From positions 62,001-126,000 of the forward strand of contig JAEYWY010000008.1 of NCBI GenBank assembly GCA_023428695.1: DNA of 64,000 bases. Direction: 5' to 3'. Position numbers and translations under genes: made by a program. Under the pieces are notes generated by a model. The model saw nothing but the letters and a program-made list of their open reading frames with translations. It had not been told where the DNA came from and did not search any database. Source of the stretch: Bacteroidota bacterium. GTDB lineage: Bacteria > Bacteroidota > Bacteroidia > Cytophagales > Cyclobacteriaceae. This document shows, piece after piece, positions 45,661-55,464 of the stretch. The first letter of the stretch is position 1. Each line of letters starts with the position of its first letter.

Positions 45661-46197
45661 TTAATTAATCCATTTGTTTGCACTATCGGGTTTGGGCGTG
45701 AAATGTTTGAAAAGATATGTCTCTTCATATCTTGAACTTGATTCGTCGTCATCCGATCGATGCGAAAAGGTGAAACTGGTGTCACTAAGTATTCTACCCG
45801 TCTCCAGCAACACATGATATCCTCCATATGAACCACTTGATGGATGAAGTCGTTCCACAAAGATCGTGTCACCGCGGATCTGGTAGACTCCCCAAGCAAG
45901 CTGGGTATCTTGGAATTTTCTGATTCCTTCCTGACTTGAGAAGAACACTTCGCGCTTGCTCCAATCATCCCTCATGAACGAACCTGGCGAAAGTACAATT
46001 CCATCTTTATAAAGAAACATTACCGTGACGGTGCCAATCAAATCCTCATGATAGTAGTACCCCTTCAGCCTCAACTGTGTCGATGTATTGGCCCGCCTTT
46101 CCAAGGTAATCCCGCTATCCACTGCTCTGCTCGTACAACTTGCCGCTAATAGCGCGAGAATGCCGGTTCTTACCAGATTTTTGGAAATGTTCAGCAT
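45661..46197 (-). CDS. lipoprotein of unknown function, candidate immunity protein for the RHS toxin
   Basis: 178 residues. A lipobox-like LLAASC puts the lipidated Cys at about 21. The rest is a mixed polar domain with several Tyr/Asp-rich strands and no family I recognise. It is the first gene after the toxin-bearing RHS gene (54 bases), the usual place for an immunity gene, and a remnant of its 3' end follows. Both points make immunity plausible; neither proves it. A simple surface lipoprotein is the alternative. Confidence 0.65.
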   Translation of the reverse strand: MLNISKNLVRTGILALLAASCTSRAVDSGITLERRANTSTQLRLKGYYYHEDLIGTVTVMFLYKDGIVLSPGSFMRDDWSKREVFFSSQEGIRKFQDTQLAWGVYQIRGDTIFVERLHPSSGSYGGYHVLLETGRILSDTSFTFSHRSDDDESSSRYEETYLFKHFTPKPDSANKWIN

Positions 46198-46250
46198 CTA
46201 ACTATCTTTTTCATACAAGTTACATTCAACAACTTCACTTGGGAACGAAG

Positions 46251-49200
46251 TCATGGCCATGCCGTTCCACTTCCAGTACTTAACCCAAAATACAACTCAT
46301 CGTTACCTGGTAGCAATAGAAACCTGGCACTTGGATCATTTTTCAAAAGAAACTCGTGAGCGAAACGATTCTGAAGTCTATGTCGAAACAATTCATTGTT
46401 TATCCCAAGTCGCCATGGCCCTAATCCGACATACTTCAATCCGAGCCGATATTTGTCCGGATCGTATTCCTGTCCATCAAAGTAATGCTTGACATAGGTT
46501 CCATTTATTCCTCCAAGGGTATAATCATGACTGCGATGACCTATTGGACCAGGGTCACCTGTCGCGAGATTAAACCCATATTGAATCACGCCAAATGTGA
46601 ATTTGCCGGCCGCGGTTCTAAATCGATCCCCTCCGTCTCCACCATATGCCGGGTGAAGTTTTAGCGGATCCAATAACGCCATTGTCGATTTATCCCACCA
46701 ATCATTTTCATACTTCAAGTTAAAGAATGGGCCACCTAGGGTCATCAATCCTGTTGTTTGCGATAGTCCACCCCGAATATATTTCGTGCTTTGAAATGAA
46801 ATCCCCAAGGGGTTGGTCGTTTCAGTTCCGACTCTGTGCTCCATTTCACCCTCAGAACTAAAATAGTCACGCGACACATATGATGTTCCAAAGGTTTTTC
46901 GATAGCTAAATGGAATTAGTTTGGGGATACCGATCGATACTTCGACGCCTATCTTCGATTCATGGGTAGTAAATGAACTATTGACTGTGAACGAAATCGG
47001 CGAAATATATTTCAAAACTTCATACGCTGCTTTCTCCAGTCCCTCCAGTTCACGACCCTGGGCAAGTGCATTCTCGCTGAATGCATACGGGCTGTTGTGT
47101 TTGTAATCCTCCGCCAGGGGATCAACCGATCCAAATCGCCCGATCGCGGGATCGTGCATGCGATATCTGTACTGATACCAGCCGAGACCAAGATCATTCT
47201 GATGCTCCTGCCCCTGAAACAATACACGGTTTCGAAGTACCGGCTCGTATCTCACCCCATTCTCCGTCGCGATACTTCTTAACCGGTCCGCGTGATATAA
47301 GTTGAATGTGAGTCCGAAAGGATAATAGTCGACCGATTGAAGAATACGTGGCGTACGCGTGCGCTTCTGATGAATGATATACAAATCGTCGAAGTAGACA
47401 TCAAGAAGAGCACTTTCGTTGGATTCATTGATCACGTAAATGTATACATACCCATTTGCCTCAGGCGTGAATGAAATCGACAACTTTTCAAATTGCTTGT
47501 ATGCGCGTTGCGACACTGCCTGCGCAGCCGCCTTTCGGAAAACATAGTTATTGTCAAAGAAGAGCAGCATGAGATAAGCCTTTGGCACAACGGATGACTC
47601 TGCAATATTACCACTGGTAACAGGAAGTGCAGTGCTCATGTTTTGGTAGAGTTTGGAATTTTCTGCACTTGTCACATTAAACGATGACGTAACGGCTGAT
47701 ACAAGTGTGGACGCGACAATCTTTGATGAAGTAGTGCGTGCACTGTTGTATCGTGCGAAAGCTTCCACATATACTGCTTCGCCTGTGCGAACACTGAAAC
47801 TTTTTGAGGGGCCCACAGGAGTTACGCTGGTACCCACGGTGTAGCCGTTACAACGCGCCGAGTACGCGGGAGAGAACACCTCCGGACTGGAAACGGTAAT
47901 GTTATTACCCTGTGTACGTGTCTCCGTAATTTTTGAGAAACCGTATGTTACCCGTTCCTGATTATCAAGCGCCGGTTCCATGGTCGCCTTGTAGACGGCG
48001 GTCTCCTCAACAACGCCGTAAACGGCGCGTACGTTGCCCTGATGATCGCGAAAGAAATATTCATAGTCGAACGACGAACCATTCGGTACAGCCCGGCCTT
48101 CAGATGTCTCAATAAACGAAAGTTCGCCGTTGTCGTATTGGAAGTCTCCCGAATAGATTGTTTTCCATACTCCGTTACCTCCAACAAGTATTTCCCGACT
48201 AAGCCGATTACCTTCAGCATCATATGAAAACCGGATTCGATCTGTTCGCACCGGATTCAAATCCGCACGCGTGATTTCGATTTCCTCCGGAAGGTTAAGT
48301 GCATTATATGTAATCTTCGTGATGGACTTATTCTGATCCGAAATCAGGTTCCCATGGGGATCATAACCAAACTCATTTACCGAAGTCGCAACGCCAGGCT
48401 TATCCGAAAATCCGGCCGGGTGAATACTCTGATCTTTTACGTTCTGCAACCGGTTTCCTTCATACCTGTATGTCAATTCATCAATTTTTGTTTTCGTGCC
48501 TTCGATCATGCCATATCGTATTATAGCAGCTGAGCTTCCGCCGCCAATGTTACCATTTCGATCATACGACGTGACCTGCTCATCAAACATCCCGGGGGCA
48601 CCGGTCCATGCGTTTTTGATGCGGGATGCAAAGGTGCTTTTGTGAAAGCGGCCGAAGTTGTCATAGTCAAATGCGTAAATCCGGGCCTCGTTTTTCTTTG
48701 GCACTTCTGCCTTCCAGCTTATCGCCGAAATACGGCCATCAAAATATTTTTTTGCAGAATTCCCTGCGACCGTTGGTGCAGTCTCAAACATCGCTTCCAT
48801 ACCAAACAAGTCAGCAACCGGATCCGTACCGGAAGCTGCAGAAGTAACCTGGTTGACTCCGGTTAGCCATCCCTGAATATTATATGCATAGTCAATGGAC
48901 TGAATGAAAGAAGATCCATCAACGGAATGAATATTCTTCTCAATCAGCTGACCAAGCTCATTATATCGCAACGATGTGAGCAACGTCTTTGGGTTATCGT
49001 TAATTTGATGCCATGTCTGAAGCAGACGATCCCGGTGATCATAGACAAGCTCTTCGTAAATCGTTGTCACGCCTGCAGGACCATTATGGACCCTCTTTCT
49101 CTTCTCAATCTTCCCGGTAAATGCATTCCTTGCCGAACTGATCGTTTCACGCTTACCGAAGCTGTTCTTTGAGATTGTCTGAACGGGTCGGTATTTGCGA

Positions 49201-50729
49201 TCATAGTAAACAACCTTGTGCAACCACGTGTTGCTGTTGAGAACTCTCGTTTTCGAGCCGGTCTCATACCCCCGCACGACTGGATCAAATGATAAAGCGG
49301 TTGAGCCGGGATTAATCACTTCATTCTTTGCAACGATCCCAGGCTCGTCGAAAGGAAGATACGACAATTTATCCGCGTCCCAATTCGGATAGTTTATAAA
49401 ATTATAGCAATCGTAATACTTTATTGTCAGAACGCGTGATTCGGTATGTGCGGGAAACGAATTGTTGGTATATCCAATAGCGTTTGCGGCCCGGGTTTCG
49501 AACCGGATCGTACCATTCGAAGCTCCCGTTTCCAGGCTCGTGCGCGTCCCTGTAACGGTTCCAGTGATTATAGGTCTGTTATGCACATCATACTTTGTAA
49601 ACGTCCACTCCTTCGACGGGCGCTGCCGGCCATCCTGTGTGAGCACGAGCCTGTCCCACTGATCGTAGATCATGTGAATCCAGTCTGATCCTGGAACACG
49701 TTTCTCCGTGGTACGGCCTTTGTCATCATACCGGTATTGGAATACCCATTGGTCGAGGAACGTTTGCTTCTTTGAAGAAGCTGCATACTCGGCGAGTCGT
49801 GCAGATGCCTCGGGGGGGAAAACAAATCGCAAAAGTCCGTTTACGTCATAGATGAAATACGTTTCATGCCATTCGTTGCCAGCCCCTTTTTTTTCACAAA
49901 TCACTCTGCCTTTGATATCCCGATAGGTCTTTTGCACAAGTCCACTTTCGAGTGTCGTCATAGAACGGGTAAGAGAATTTGCCGGGTAGAATCGGGTTGC
50001 CGAATACTCCGGAATTCCTGCCACGTATCGCAGAAGAAAGACTTCTTTTGCTGTATTCGCATCGAAAGTGTTTGTTTGAGGAATGCTTTGCGCATCGGTA
50101 TGCCAGGCCCAGCCAGGTGCATAACTTTCATTCAGGCGATTCAATGGTGACTCCTCAAATGAATTCAAATGATACGGCTCTTTGTCAACCACCACACCGG
50201 GGGTTCCGGCATAGAACGTGAGTTGTTCCTTCTCCGCTTCAATTCGGTAAGCGCCGGTTCCATTAATCGTAAAAGGAAGAAACGCCTTCGGCTCGCGACC
50301 ATGGTTATCGAACACATTGAAAGTCACAACGTCTCTTTTTCCCGGGGATGCCGATGCATCAACTGTCTGGATTTGCGTTCCAAGACCATCAATGTATTTA
50401 TAGTTGAGTGCCCTTTCGTCCGGAGTCAACGTCTCTTTTATCCGCTCGTTGGAAATCGCTTTTCGGTATTGTTCTGTCCTTACGTAGTTCAGTCCACCGA
50501 ACATCGCTCCTGCTTTTGACGGGTTTGTCTTTATGAAAAACGTTCCCGATGTACCCTTGACGCGCACCCCGGAACGGAGGATCGCATAATCATTAACATA
50601 ATACGATCGAACGGGCGATGAGGCGAGTTCAATCGAACGCACGGTTTCATAGTCTTGCGCAGACAGCTCGCAGATGATACTGCCGAGTAACGAAACCAGC
50701 AGCATGCTTTTCATTCCAATTGATTTCAT
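46251..50729 (-). CDS. DUF6443/RHS repeat protein with polymorphic toxin type 23-like C-terminus
   Basis: 1492 residues, signal peptide about 1-24. The N-terminal DUF6443 region (to about 300) is followed by YD/RHS repeats (about 310-1150; for example YDNFGRFHKSTF) and the RHS core (about 1165-1225: GQEHQNDLGLGWYQYRYRMHDP, then FGSVDPLAEDY). After the core the tip (about 1232-1492) is unlike the rest. Its last ~125 residues (DRFRTAAGKF, GFNLATGDPG, DKYRLGLKYVG, RHRLQNRFAHE) match what I know as polymorphic toxin type 23. The RHS shell likely encloses the tip until delivery. No type IX sorting domain is present. Confidence 0.85.
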   Translation of the reverse strand: MKSIGMKSMLLVSLLGSIICELSAQDYETVRSIELASSPVRSYYVNDYAILRSGVRVKGTSGTFFIKTNPSKAGAMFGGLNYVRTEQYRKAISNERIKETLTPDERALNYKYIDGLGTQIQTVDASASPGKRDVVTFNVFDNHGREPKAFLPFTINGTGAYRIEAEKEQLTFYAGTPGVVVDKEPYHLNSFEESPLNRLNESYAPGWAWHTDAQSIPQTNTFDANTAKEVFLLRYVAGIPEYSATRFYPANSLTRSMTTLESGLVQKTYRDIKGRVICEKKGAGNEWHETYFIYDVNGLLRFVFPPEASARLAEYAASSKKQTFLDQWVFQYRYDDKGRTTEKRVPGSDWIHMIYDQWDRLVLTQDGRQRPSKEWTFTKYDVHNRPIITGTVTGTRTSLETGASNGTIRFETRAANAIGYTNNSFPAHTESRVLTIKYYDCYNFINYPNWDADKLSYLPFDEPGIVAKNEVINPGSTALSFDPVVRGYETGSKTRVLNSNTWLHKVVYYDRKYRPVQTISKNSFGKRETISSARNAFTGKIEKRKRVHNGPAGVTTIYEELVYDHRDRLLQTWHQINDNPKTLLTSLRYNELGQLIEKNIHSVDGSSFIQSIDYAYNIQGWLTGVNQVTSAASGTDPVADLFGMEAMFETAPTVAGNSAKKYFDGRISAISWKAEVPKKNEARIYAFDYDNFGRFHKSTFASRIKNAWTGAPGMFDEQVTSYDRNGNIGGGSSAAIIRYGMIEGTKTKIDELTYRYEGNRLQNVKDQSIHPAGFSDKPGVATSVNEFGYDPHGNLISDQNKSITKITYNALNLPEEIEITRADLNPVRTDRIRFSYDAEGNRLSREILVGGNGVWKTIYSGDFQYDNGELSFIETSEGRAVPNGSSFDYEYFFRDHQGNVRAVYGVVEETAVYKATMEPALDNQERVTYGFSKITETRTQGNNITVSSPEVFSPAYSARCNGYTVGTSVTPVGPSKSFSVRTGEAVYVEAFARYNSARTTSSKIVASTLVSAVTSSFNVTSAENSKLYQNMSTALPVTSGNIAESSVVPKAYLMLLFFDNNYVFRKAAAQAVSQRAYKQFEKLSISFTPEANGYVYIYVINESNESALLDVYFDDLYIIHQKRTRTPRILQSVDYYPFGLTFNLYHADRLRSIATENGVRYEPVLRNRVLFQGQEHQNDLGLGWYQYRYRMHDPAIGRFGSVDPLAEDYKHNSPYAFSENALAQGRELEGLEKAAYEVLKYISPISFTVNSSFTTHESKIGVEVSIGIPKLIPFSYRKTFGTSYVSRDYFSSEGEMEHRVGTETTNPLGISFQSTKYIRGGLSQTTGLMTLGGPFFNLKYENDWWDKSTMALLDPLKLHPAYGGDGGDRFRTAAGKFTFGVIQYGFNLATGDPGPIGHRSHDYTLGGINGTYVKHYFDGQEYDPDKYRLGLKYVGLGPWRLGINNELFRHRLQNRFAHEFLLKNDPSARFLLLPGNDELYFGLSTGSGTAWP

Positions 50730-50739
50730 CGTGCGGTGT

Positions 50740-53700
50740 TTAAATGATAGTTAACTCAATAATGTTCGACGTCGCTGTGTTCCCGCATCCGTCTTTGACA
50801 ATACAACGTACCTTATAGGCGCCGAGGACACGACTCGTGAACCCCGACGGGGGATTGCATGTTGCACCACAAGTACTATACTTCTGCCATGCGCCACTTG
50901 AAGTCTGCAGTTCCCATTGATATGTCAGACTGCCACATCCGCCTGAGACGGCGGCTTTGATCACCGTTTTGTTCACATCCATAGGAAGCGTGGTGCAACC
51001 GCCCGCGATTGGCTGAATGTGCACCGGCGGGATGTCGATCAGATAAGGCCCGTCAACACACAGGGAAACACCGAAAGCATTCCCGATCTCCAGTGTATAC
51101 TCGGCCTGCGCTGCGCCATACAATGGGTGTGTCTTCCGAAGCTTGACTTTGTAGATACCCGGAGCTTTGTATTTGTGAGAAACTGAAGTCGCCGTCGTTT
51201 CAGTTTTTGCTCCATCGCCAAAGTCCCACTGGTGAACAACACTCCCATCATTGCCGGGCTCGAATGGTGTCGAGAACCCGACAGTCTTATTTACGAGCCT
51301 GTCCCCTGACACACTAATGGTGGCAGACAGGGATGAGGTGCGCGCCTCCTGTCTTAAATGGTATGCATAGCCGGATACAATGTTCGAATCATGATCGCGA
51401 ACGTGCAGCAGACGGTTGAAAACATCGTAGTTGTATGTCGTATTTCGTCCATTCGCATCGGTGATGCTTATTGGTCCAACGAGCGGGATATGCTTATAGA
51501 CATCCCGTTGCTCATACGTTCCCGGGTTACGTACGTGCTCGGCTACGAGTGAACCTCCATACGCCCATTGATACTTATTGACGGTCCCGTCTTTCGATGT
51601 TTGCGAGACTATGCGGCCAAACTCGGGATCATAAGTATCATAAGAATGCACCTTGATCATTGCTGGCTCCCAAATGAATTTTCCTTCTGTGTTTATTTTT
51701 GATGAGACAAACGGGGTTGCGCCGCTCGCACCGGGTCTTGCCCATACCGCACGCGGCAACACGCTTTCGGCCGGCGCAGAAACGCCAAACGTGACAACAG
51801 TGGCACCTGTCAATGTTTGAACAGTTCCTTCGGTGGTCCACTCCTGAATCTCTACCGGCGTCATGTGTTGACGCGTCCTTCGAAGCTCAAACAACGCCGC
51901 GGCCTCGGCGTTACCGTACGTAGCGAGACATGCCCGATAATTTTCCTGGCAACTGACCTTGCAAGCTCCGGGTCTGCTTGACGTAGCACAGTTCTTAGCA
52001 CACAAGTCAAGTTTTGACGTGCAGTCATCTCTGGTGTAGTCGTAATCCCGGTGCGTCGCAAATTTTGTTTTTGTGATGAACTTGCGGTCAGATTGTGCTT
52101 TCGAGTACGAAGTTGTTTCGATCAGCTGGAGGTATTGTGGATCATACGTGAATTGTGATACGATCCGTGTTTCCTTGTTTCGATCATCACCATAGTTGAC
52201 CTCCTCACTGCTTTCAAGAATTACCCAGTCAACAGGTACATCATAAATTGCCCACCGATAACGTTTTATCCCCTGCTGTTCATAGCCGGACCAAAACGTC
52301 GCCTTTATTTTAGAAGTCCAATTAAATGAGCCCCCCTTCAAGCCCTTCACAACGGGTGGTTTATACCCATACGGGTTGACCACGTAGTTATAAGTCGTTT
52401 CGCGAAGTGGATGCTCAATGGTGCTGCCCTTCTTAAATATCTGATGTTTCAGCAATAGACCGCGTGTATGATCCCGCTCTGTGTGTTGAGGAAATGGAAA
52501 GATATTTCTTATCGGATTACCATCTTTTCTTTTTTCCGCGGGGTTTGAAAATATCGTTGTGGATACGTCCTTGTAGGTAAGTTCGCCGGCCGCAGAATAT
52601 AACAGGCGTTCAAATCCGTTGTTGTCATCTTTTGTGCCGTGATAAACAATCACTTCAGCGCTCCCATCAACCGCACCTTTTGTCAACGAATATGAATCGT
52701 TTTGCGCCGATGACGAACTAACCTTGTATTTCATCCAGTATTCAGAATCTCTTATTTTGAAATCCTGGTATGAAACAAAAATCGGACTCCCGCTTGGAAA
52801 CGTCGACACGTATTCTATTTCGCGCTGGCGCACTACCTTCCCTGCGTGATCAATGTCTTCAATTAGCCTGAGCTTTAAATCATTCTTTGTTGCAAAGTGA
52901 AAGTGCGTCATGCCACCGGTGGGGTACCTAACCTGCTTCAATTGTCCCGTGAGCATTGCCTGGAAAGACGTAAGATCGCGATCAGGCGCAAAGCTGTTGG
53001 TCAACATTGCATTTTTGCCTGTGGCAAAGCCAAATCTAGTCTCGTGCGACCGTGAGCGATGAAACCCCTGTTGGTCATGCAGCGGTGTTGTGCGTCGACG
53101 CAGGAGTTGAAGGTCACTATAATCAAATTCATAAAGGATCAATGGCTTTACTGACGAGACATCCTCAATAGAGGTTAAGAATGTTCGTTTATAGTTATAG
53201 TCTTTCAAACCTTCGTACACATACTTAACCAGGGTTTTGTTGGGAATATCACCCTCCGTGTGTTTCTTCACATAGTTGGCGTAATACTCATTCGAATTCA
53301 CTTTCAGCGATTTGAACTCACGCATCAACAACGCTTCGCTGAACCAGAAGTAGTCCTTGTCCTCATTTGCATCGACCACCTTATAGTTAAGTTTCACCGA
53401 TTTGATCAATCGGTTTTCCATATTTCGCAAGGCGATCTCGTCGTACTTCATGGCATTGGGCAGATCAGCGCGGGCTGACGTTTTGAATGTTGCAGTGTTG
53501 CCTGTGGCCGAGGTGATGGACTCCAGTGCGATATTACTTTCGGTAATCAGTGTGTGATAGAAGCTCACCGCTCCGGGTGTGGGAGGATAATTAGTTATGT
53601 CCAGGATATCATTGGTTTCGAAGGAAATGTCTCCGGGAAACAAAACTCCGTCCTCCGGCTTTGATCCAGGATCAGTTTCACCAAACCTTCGGGTTGCAAA

Positions 53701-54807
53701 CGTTCCGTTGAAAAAATGTTTCTCGTAATAATAGCCCGTGCATAGAATGTCCTTACACCACCGTACCTCTTTTATAAAACCTCCCGGCTCAAGCACGGGC
53801 GATATTCTTGTTGCGCGCGGTCTCGTCACATAGCGCACGTCAGCGAGCTTGCGATATTTGAATGTGGTTGCCTCTCCTGATGGCAACGTTATAGAGACCA
53901 GATTCCATTTGCTTGTATACTGAGGGATCTTCTTTTCCTCGAGGATAGCCGCAGGCACGAAAGCCTCATGCATTGTGCCGTTACATCCATAGTAGTAGTG
54001 GGTTGTTCCTGCCGGTGGTAGGTCCCAAATGGGGGCAGTATATGGCGGGCAATCCTGAAGGACTTTATAGTAGAATGTTGACGAAAGTACAAGTGTCTCT
54101 ATCGTCCTTAATTCAATGGCATTGGGATCACCCCCGAAGGTGTACCGCGTTCCATTTTCAGTGACTACATCAATCTTATTAATTCTTTTCTGGCTCCCAT
54201 CGTAAGTCTCCGTTGTATATGTGATGTTAACGTTGTCCCTCGGAATCGCATGGGCGACACCGTTCTTATCAAGGACAAACCGGATGGTTCTGCCAGGGAT
54301 AACGATAGTGAAAATATCCGGCATGGCGTCTCGTTCATTTTTCTCCGACCATTGCGCCCAATCTGATCCATTAATGCCCGCGAAGTAATTTGTTTCACGT
54401 GCATATTTAAGGTAGCCGTTGTCTGTTCGTTCATCGGCAAGACCTTTTAATTCACGCTGGACAAATCCGCCCGCGGCAAGAATCCATTTAATTCCAACGG
54501 ATCCCGATAGCTCATCAGTGCGTATGCCCGTGGCATCGTAGCCAATGGAGACTGGAAGGGCGAGCTCTCGTCCCTGAAGTTGAAACAAGTTCAAAGACAC
54601 TTCCGGGAGCCCGGTGTAGTAGTTGATTGTGGTGTTTCCGAACGTTCCAAGCGAACCGACCTCCGGTCTCTTGGGTATATAGTTCGAATAATAATCGCTC
54701 TTGATTTCCTTTCCTTGTCCAAACAACCCAATTGTTGTGAATAGCATCAGAGGCAGGCAAAACCTAACCGGGTTTCGCACTGCGTTTCGGAGGAGGTCCG
54801 TCATCAA
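50740..54807 (-). CDS. giant RHS-like/PKD protein, probable partner of the toxin RHS protein
   Basis: 1355 residues, signal peptide about 1-30. The N-terminal half is a SpvB/RHS-like shell region (GNTTINYYTGLPEVSLNLF near 55-75). A compact insert at about 929-960 has six cysteines in the symmetric spacing CX6CX3CX8CX3CX6C. RHS/YD repeats (YQWAYGGSLVAEH, then YNYDVFNRLLHVRDHDSN) follow, then a PKD domain (about 1170-1250, WDFGDG) and a Cys-containing Ig-like C-terminus (about 1260-1355). No toxin tip and no type IX sorting domain are seen. Its start overlaps the S74-like gene stop by four bases; the toxin RHS gene starts 10 bases downstream. Confidence 0.82.
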   Translation of the reverse strand: MMTDLLRNAVRNPVRFCLPLMLFTTIGLFGQGKEIKSDYYSNYIPKRPEVGSLGTFGNTTINYYTGLPEVSLNLFQLQGRELALPVSIGYDATGIRTDELSGSVGIKWILAAGGFVQRELKGLADERTDNGYLKYARETNYFAGINGSDWAQWSEKNERDAMPDIFTIVIPGRTIRFVLDKNGVAHAIPRDNVNITYTTETYDGSQKRINKIDVVTENGTRYTFGGDPNAIELRTIETLVLSSTFYYKVLQDCPPYTAPIWDLPPAGTTHYYYGCNGTMHEAFVPAAILEEKKIPQYTSKWNLVSITLPSGEATTFKYRKLADVRYVTRPRATRISPVLEPGGFIKEVRWCKDILCTGYYYEKHFFNGTFATRRFGETDPGSKPEDGVLFPGDISFETNDILDITNYPPTPGAVSFYHTLITESNIALESITSATGNTATFKTSARADLPNAMKYDEIALRNMENRLIKSVKLNYKVVDANEDKDYFWFSEALLMREFKSLKVNSNEYYANYVKKHTEGDIPNKTLVKYVYEGLKDYNYKRTFLTSIEDVSSVKPLILYEFDYSDLQLLRRRTTPLHDQQGFHRSRSHETRFGFATGKNAMLTNSFAPDRDLTSFQAMLTGQLKQVRYPTGGMTHFHFATKNDLKLRLIEDIDHAGKVVRQREIEYVSTFPSGSPIFVSYQDFKIRDSEYWMKYKVSSSSAQNDSYSLTKGAVDGSAEVIVYHGTKDDNNGFERLLYSAAGELTYKDVSTTIFSNPAEKRKDGNPIRNIFPFPQHTERDHTRGLLLKHQIFKKGSTIEHPLRETTYNYVVNPYGYKPPVVKGLKGGSFNWTSKIKATFWSGYEQQGIKRYRWAIYDVPVDWVILESSEEVNYGDDRNKETRIVSQFTYDPQYLQLIETTSYSKAQSDRKFITKTKFATHRDYDYTRDDCTSKLDLCAKNCATSSRPGACKVSCQENYRACLATYGNAEAAALFELRRTRQHMTPVEIQEWTTEGTVQTLTGATVVTFGVSAPAESVLPRAVWARPGASGATPFVSSKINTEGKFIWEPAMIKVHSYDTYDPEFGRIVSQTSKDGTVNKYQWAYGGSLVAEHVRNPGTYEQRDVYKHIPLVGPISITDANGRNTTYNYDVFNRLLHVRDHDSNIVSGYAYHLRQEARTSSLSATISVSGDRLVNKTVGFSTPFEPGNDGSVVHQWDFGDGAKTETTATSVSHKYKAPGIYKVKLRKTHPLYGAAQAEYTLEIGNAFGVSLCVDGPYLIDIPPVHIQPIAGGCTTLPMDVNKTVIKAAVSGGCGSLTYQWELQTSSGAWQKYSTCGATCNPPSGFTSRVLGAYKVRCIVKDGCGNTATSNIIELTII
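51928..52023 (-). other. symmetric six-cysteine segment in the RHS/PKD protein
   Basis: Six cysteines lie in 32 residues with spacing CX6CX3CX8CX3CX6C, which reads the same in both directions. The segments between are helix-prone with a Ser-Ser-Arg-Pro-Gly turn in the middle. This fits a helical hairpin held by three disulfides in an exported protein. The fold is inferred. Confidence 0.5.
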
Positions 54808-55262
54808 TCCATCTTTTTGATTTCCTCCTCGAGTTTTGCAATGCGGGCTTCAAGATCCTGCACATATTTTCGTTCGCGAATAAGATGCAGTGTCAGCTCT
54901 TCGATCTTTGTTAACAATGAGGCAGAAATACTTCCGATGGAAACACCATTTGCGGCAACCTCAGTTGCGTCAGGGATTCCTGGCAGATGCCGGTAACACT
55001 TTATAAATCGCTCCAGTTCCTCGAGATCCGCCAGTTCATAAGTTGGAGCAAACACAAAGTCCGGCCAGTTCTGTTTCAGTTTGACGACGACTTCTTCAGC
55101 CACAACGTTTCCCCCGACGGCAAGTGCATATCCTTTCGTATCGGTTACTGCTATGCCAACTTTACCAGGTGAATAGATTGTCTTGTTTGCATCAGGCGTG
55201 GTCCATTGAGCAAAACTGAACAGTGGGCACAGGGTGAGGCAAAGGAGAATGGTTCTTTTCAT
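54804..55262 (-). CDS. small exported S74-like (tail-fibre chaperone-type) protein
   Basis: 152 residues, signal peptide about 1-18 (SFAQ). The segment WPDFVFAPTYELADLEELERF, RHLPGIPDA and LLTKIEELTLHLI matches a motif common at the ends of Bacteroidota tail-fibre-like proteins of the S74/endosialidase-chaperone type. A C-terminal coiled coil (about 128-150) follows. It may act as a trimerisation or folding aid for the neighbouring giant proteins (inference). First gene of the RHS cassette; four-base overlap with the next. Confidence 0.75.
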   Translation of the reverse strand: MKRTILLCLTLCPLFSFAQWTTPDANKTIYSPGKVGIAVTDTKGYALAVGGNVVAEEVVVKLKQNWPDFVFAPTYELADLEELERFIKCYRHLPGIPDATEVAANGVSIGSISASLLTKIEELTLHLIRERKYVQDLEARIAKLEEEIKKMD

Positions 55263-55432
55263 AAGAATTAAATTTTAGCTAACGGTTTTTTGAAATACTC
55301 TCTGAAGAATCAGAAATCGGGGGGTAGGTCAAAGATGAGTCGACGATTGGAGAATAAAAAATGAAAGTCACAGACAAAGTCACCTCGAAAAATTGTCAGG
55401 AAAACCTGATTGACCCAGCGGGTGAAAAGTAT

Positions 55433-55462
55433 TACCTAGCAAAAGATTTAACCCGTTAGGTA
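55433..55462. promoter_or_regulatory. inverted repeat just upstream of the LuxR-type regulator
   Basis: TACCTA (55433-55438) and TAGGTA (55457-55462) are perfect 6-base inverted half-sites, 18 bases apart, ending 2 bases before the regulator's ATG at 55465. The 202-base gap (55263-55464) between this gene and the divergent RHS cassette must hold both promoters. No exact TAnnTTTG box was found in it. An autoregulatory operator is possible. Confidence 0.3.
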
Positions 55463-55464
55463 TC

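Noticed and set aside
45594..45968. 124-residue minus-strand frame overlapping the lipoprotein gene
   Set aside because: It is in another frame within the lipoprotein gene; the longer frame has a lipoprotein signal and better composition.
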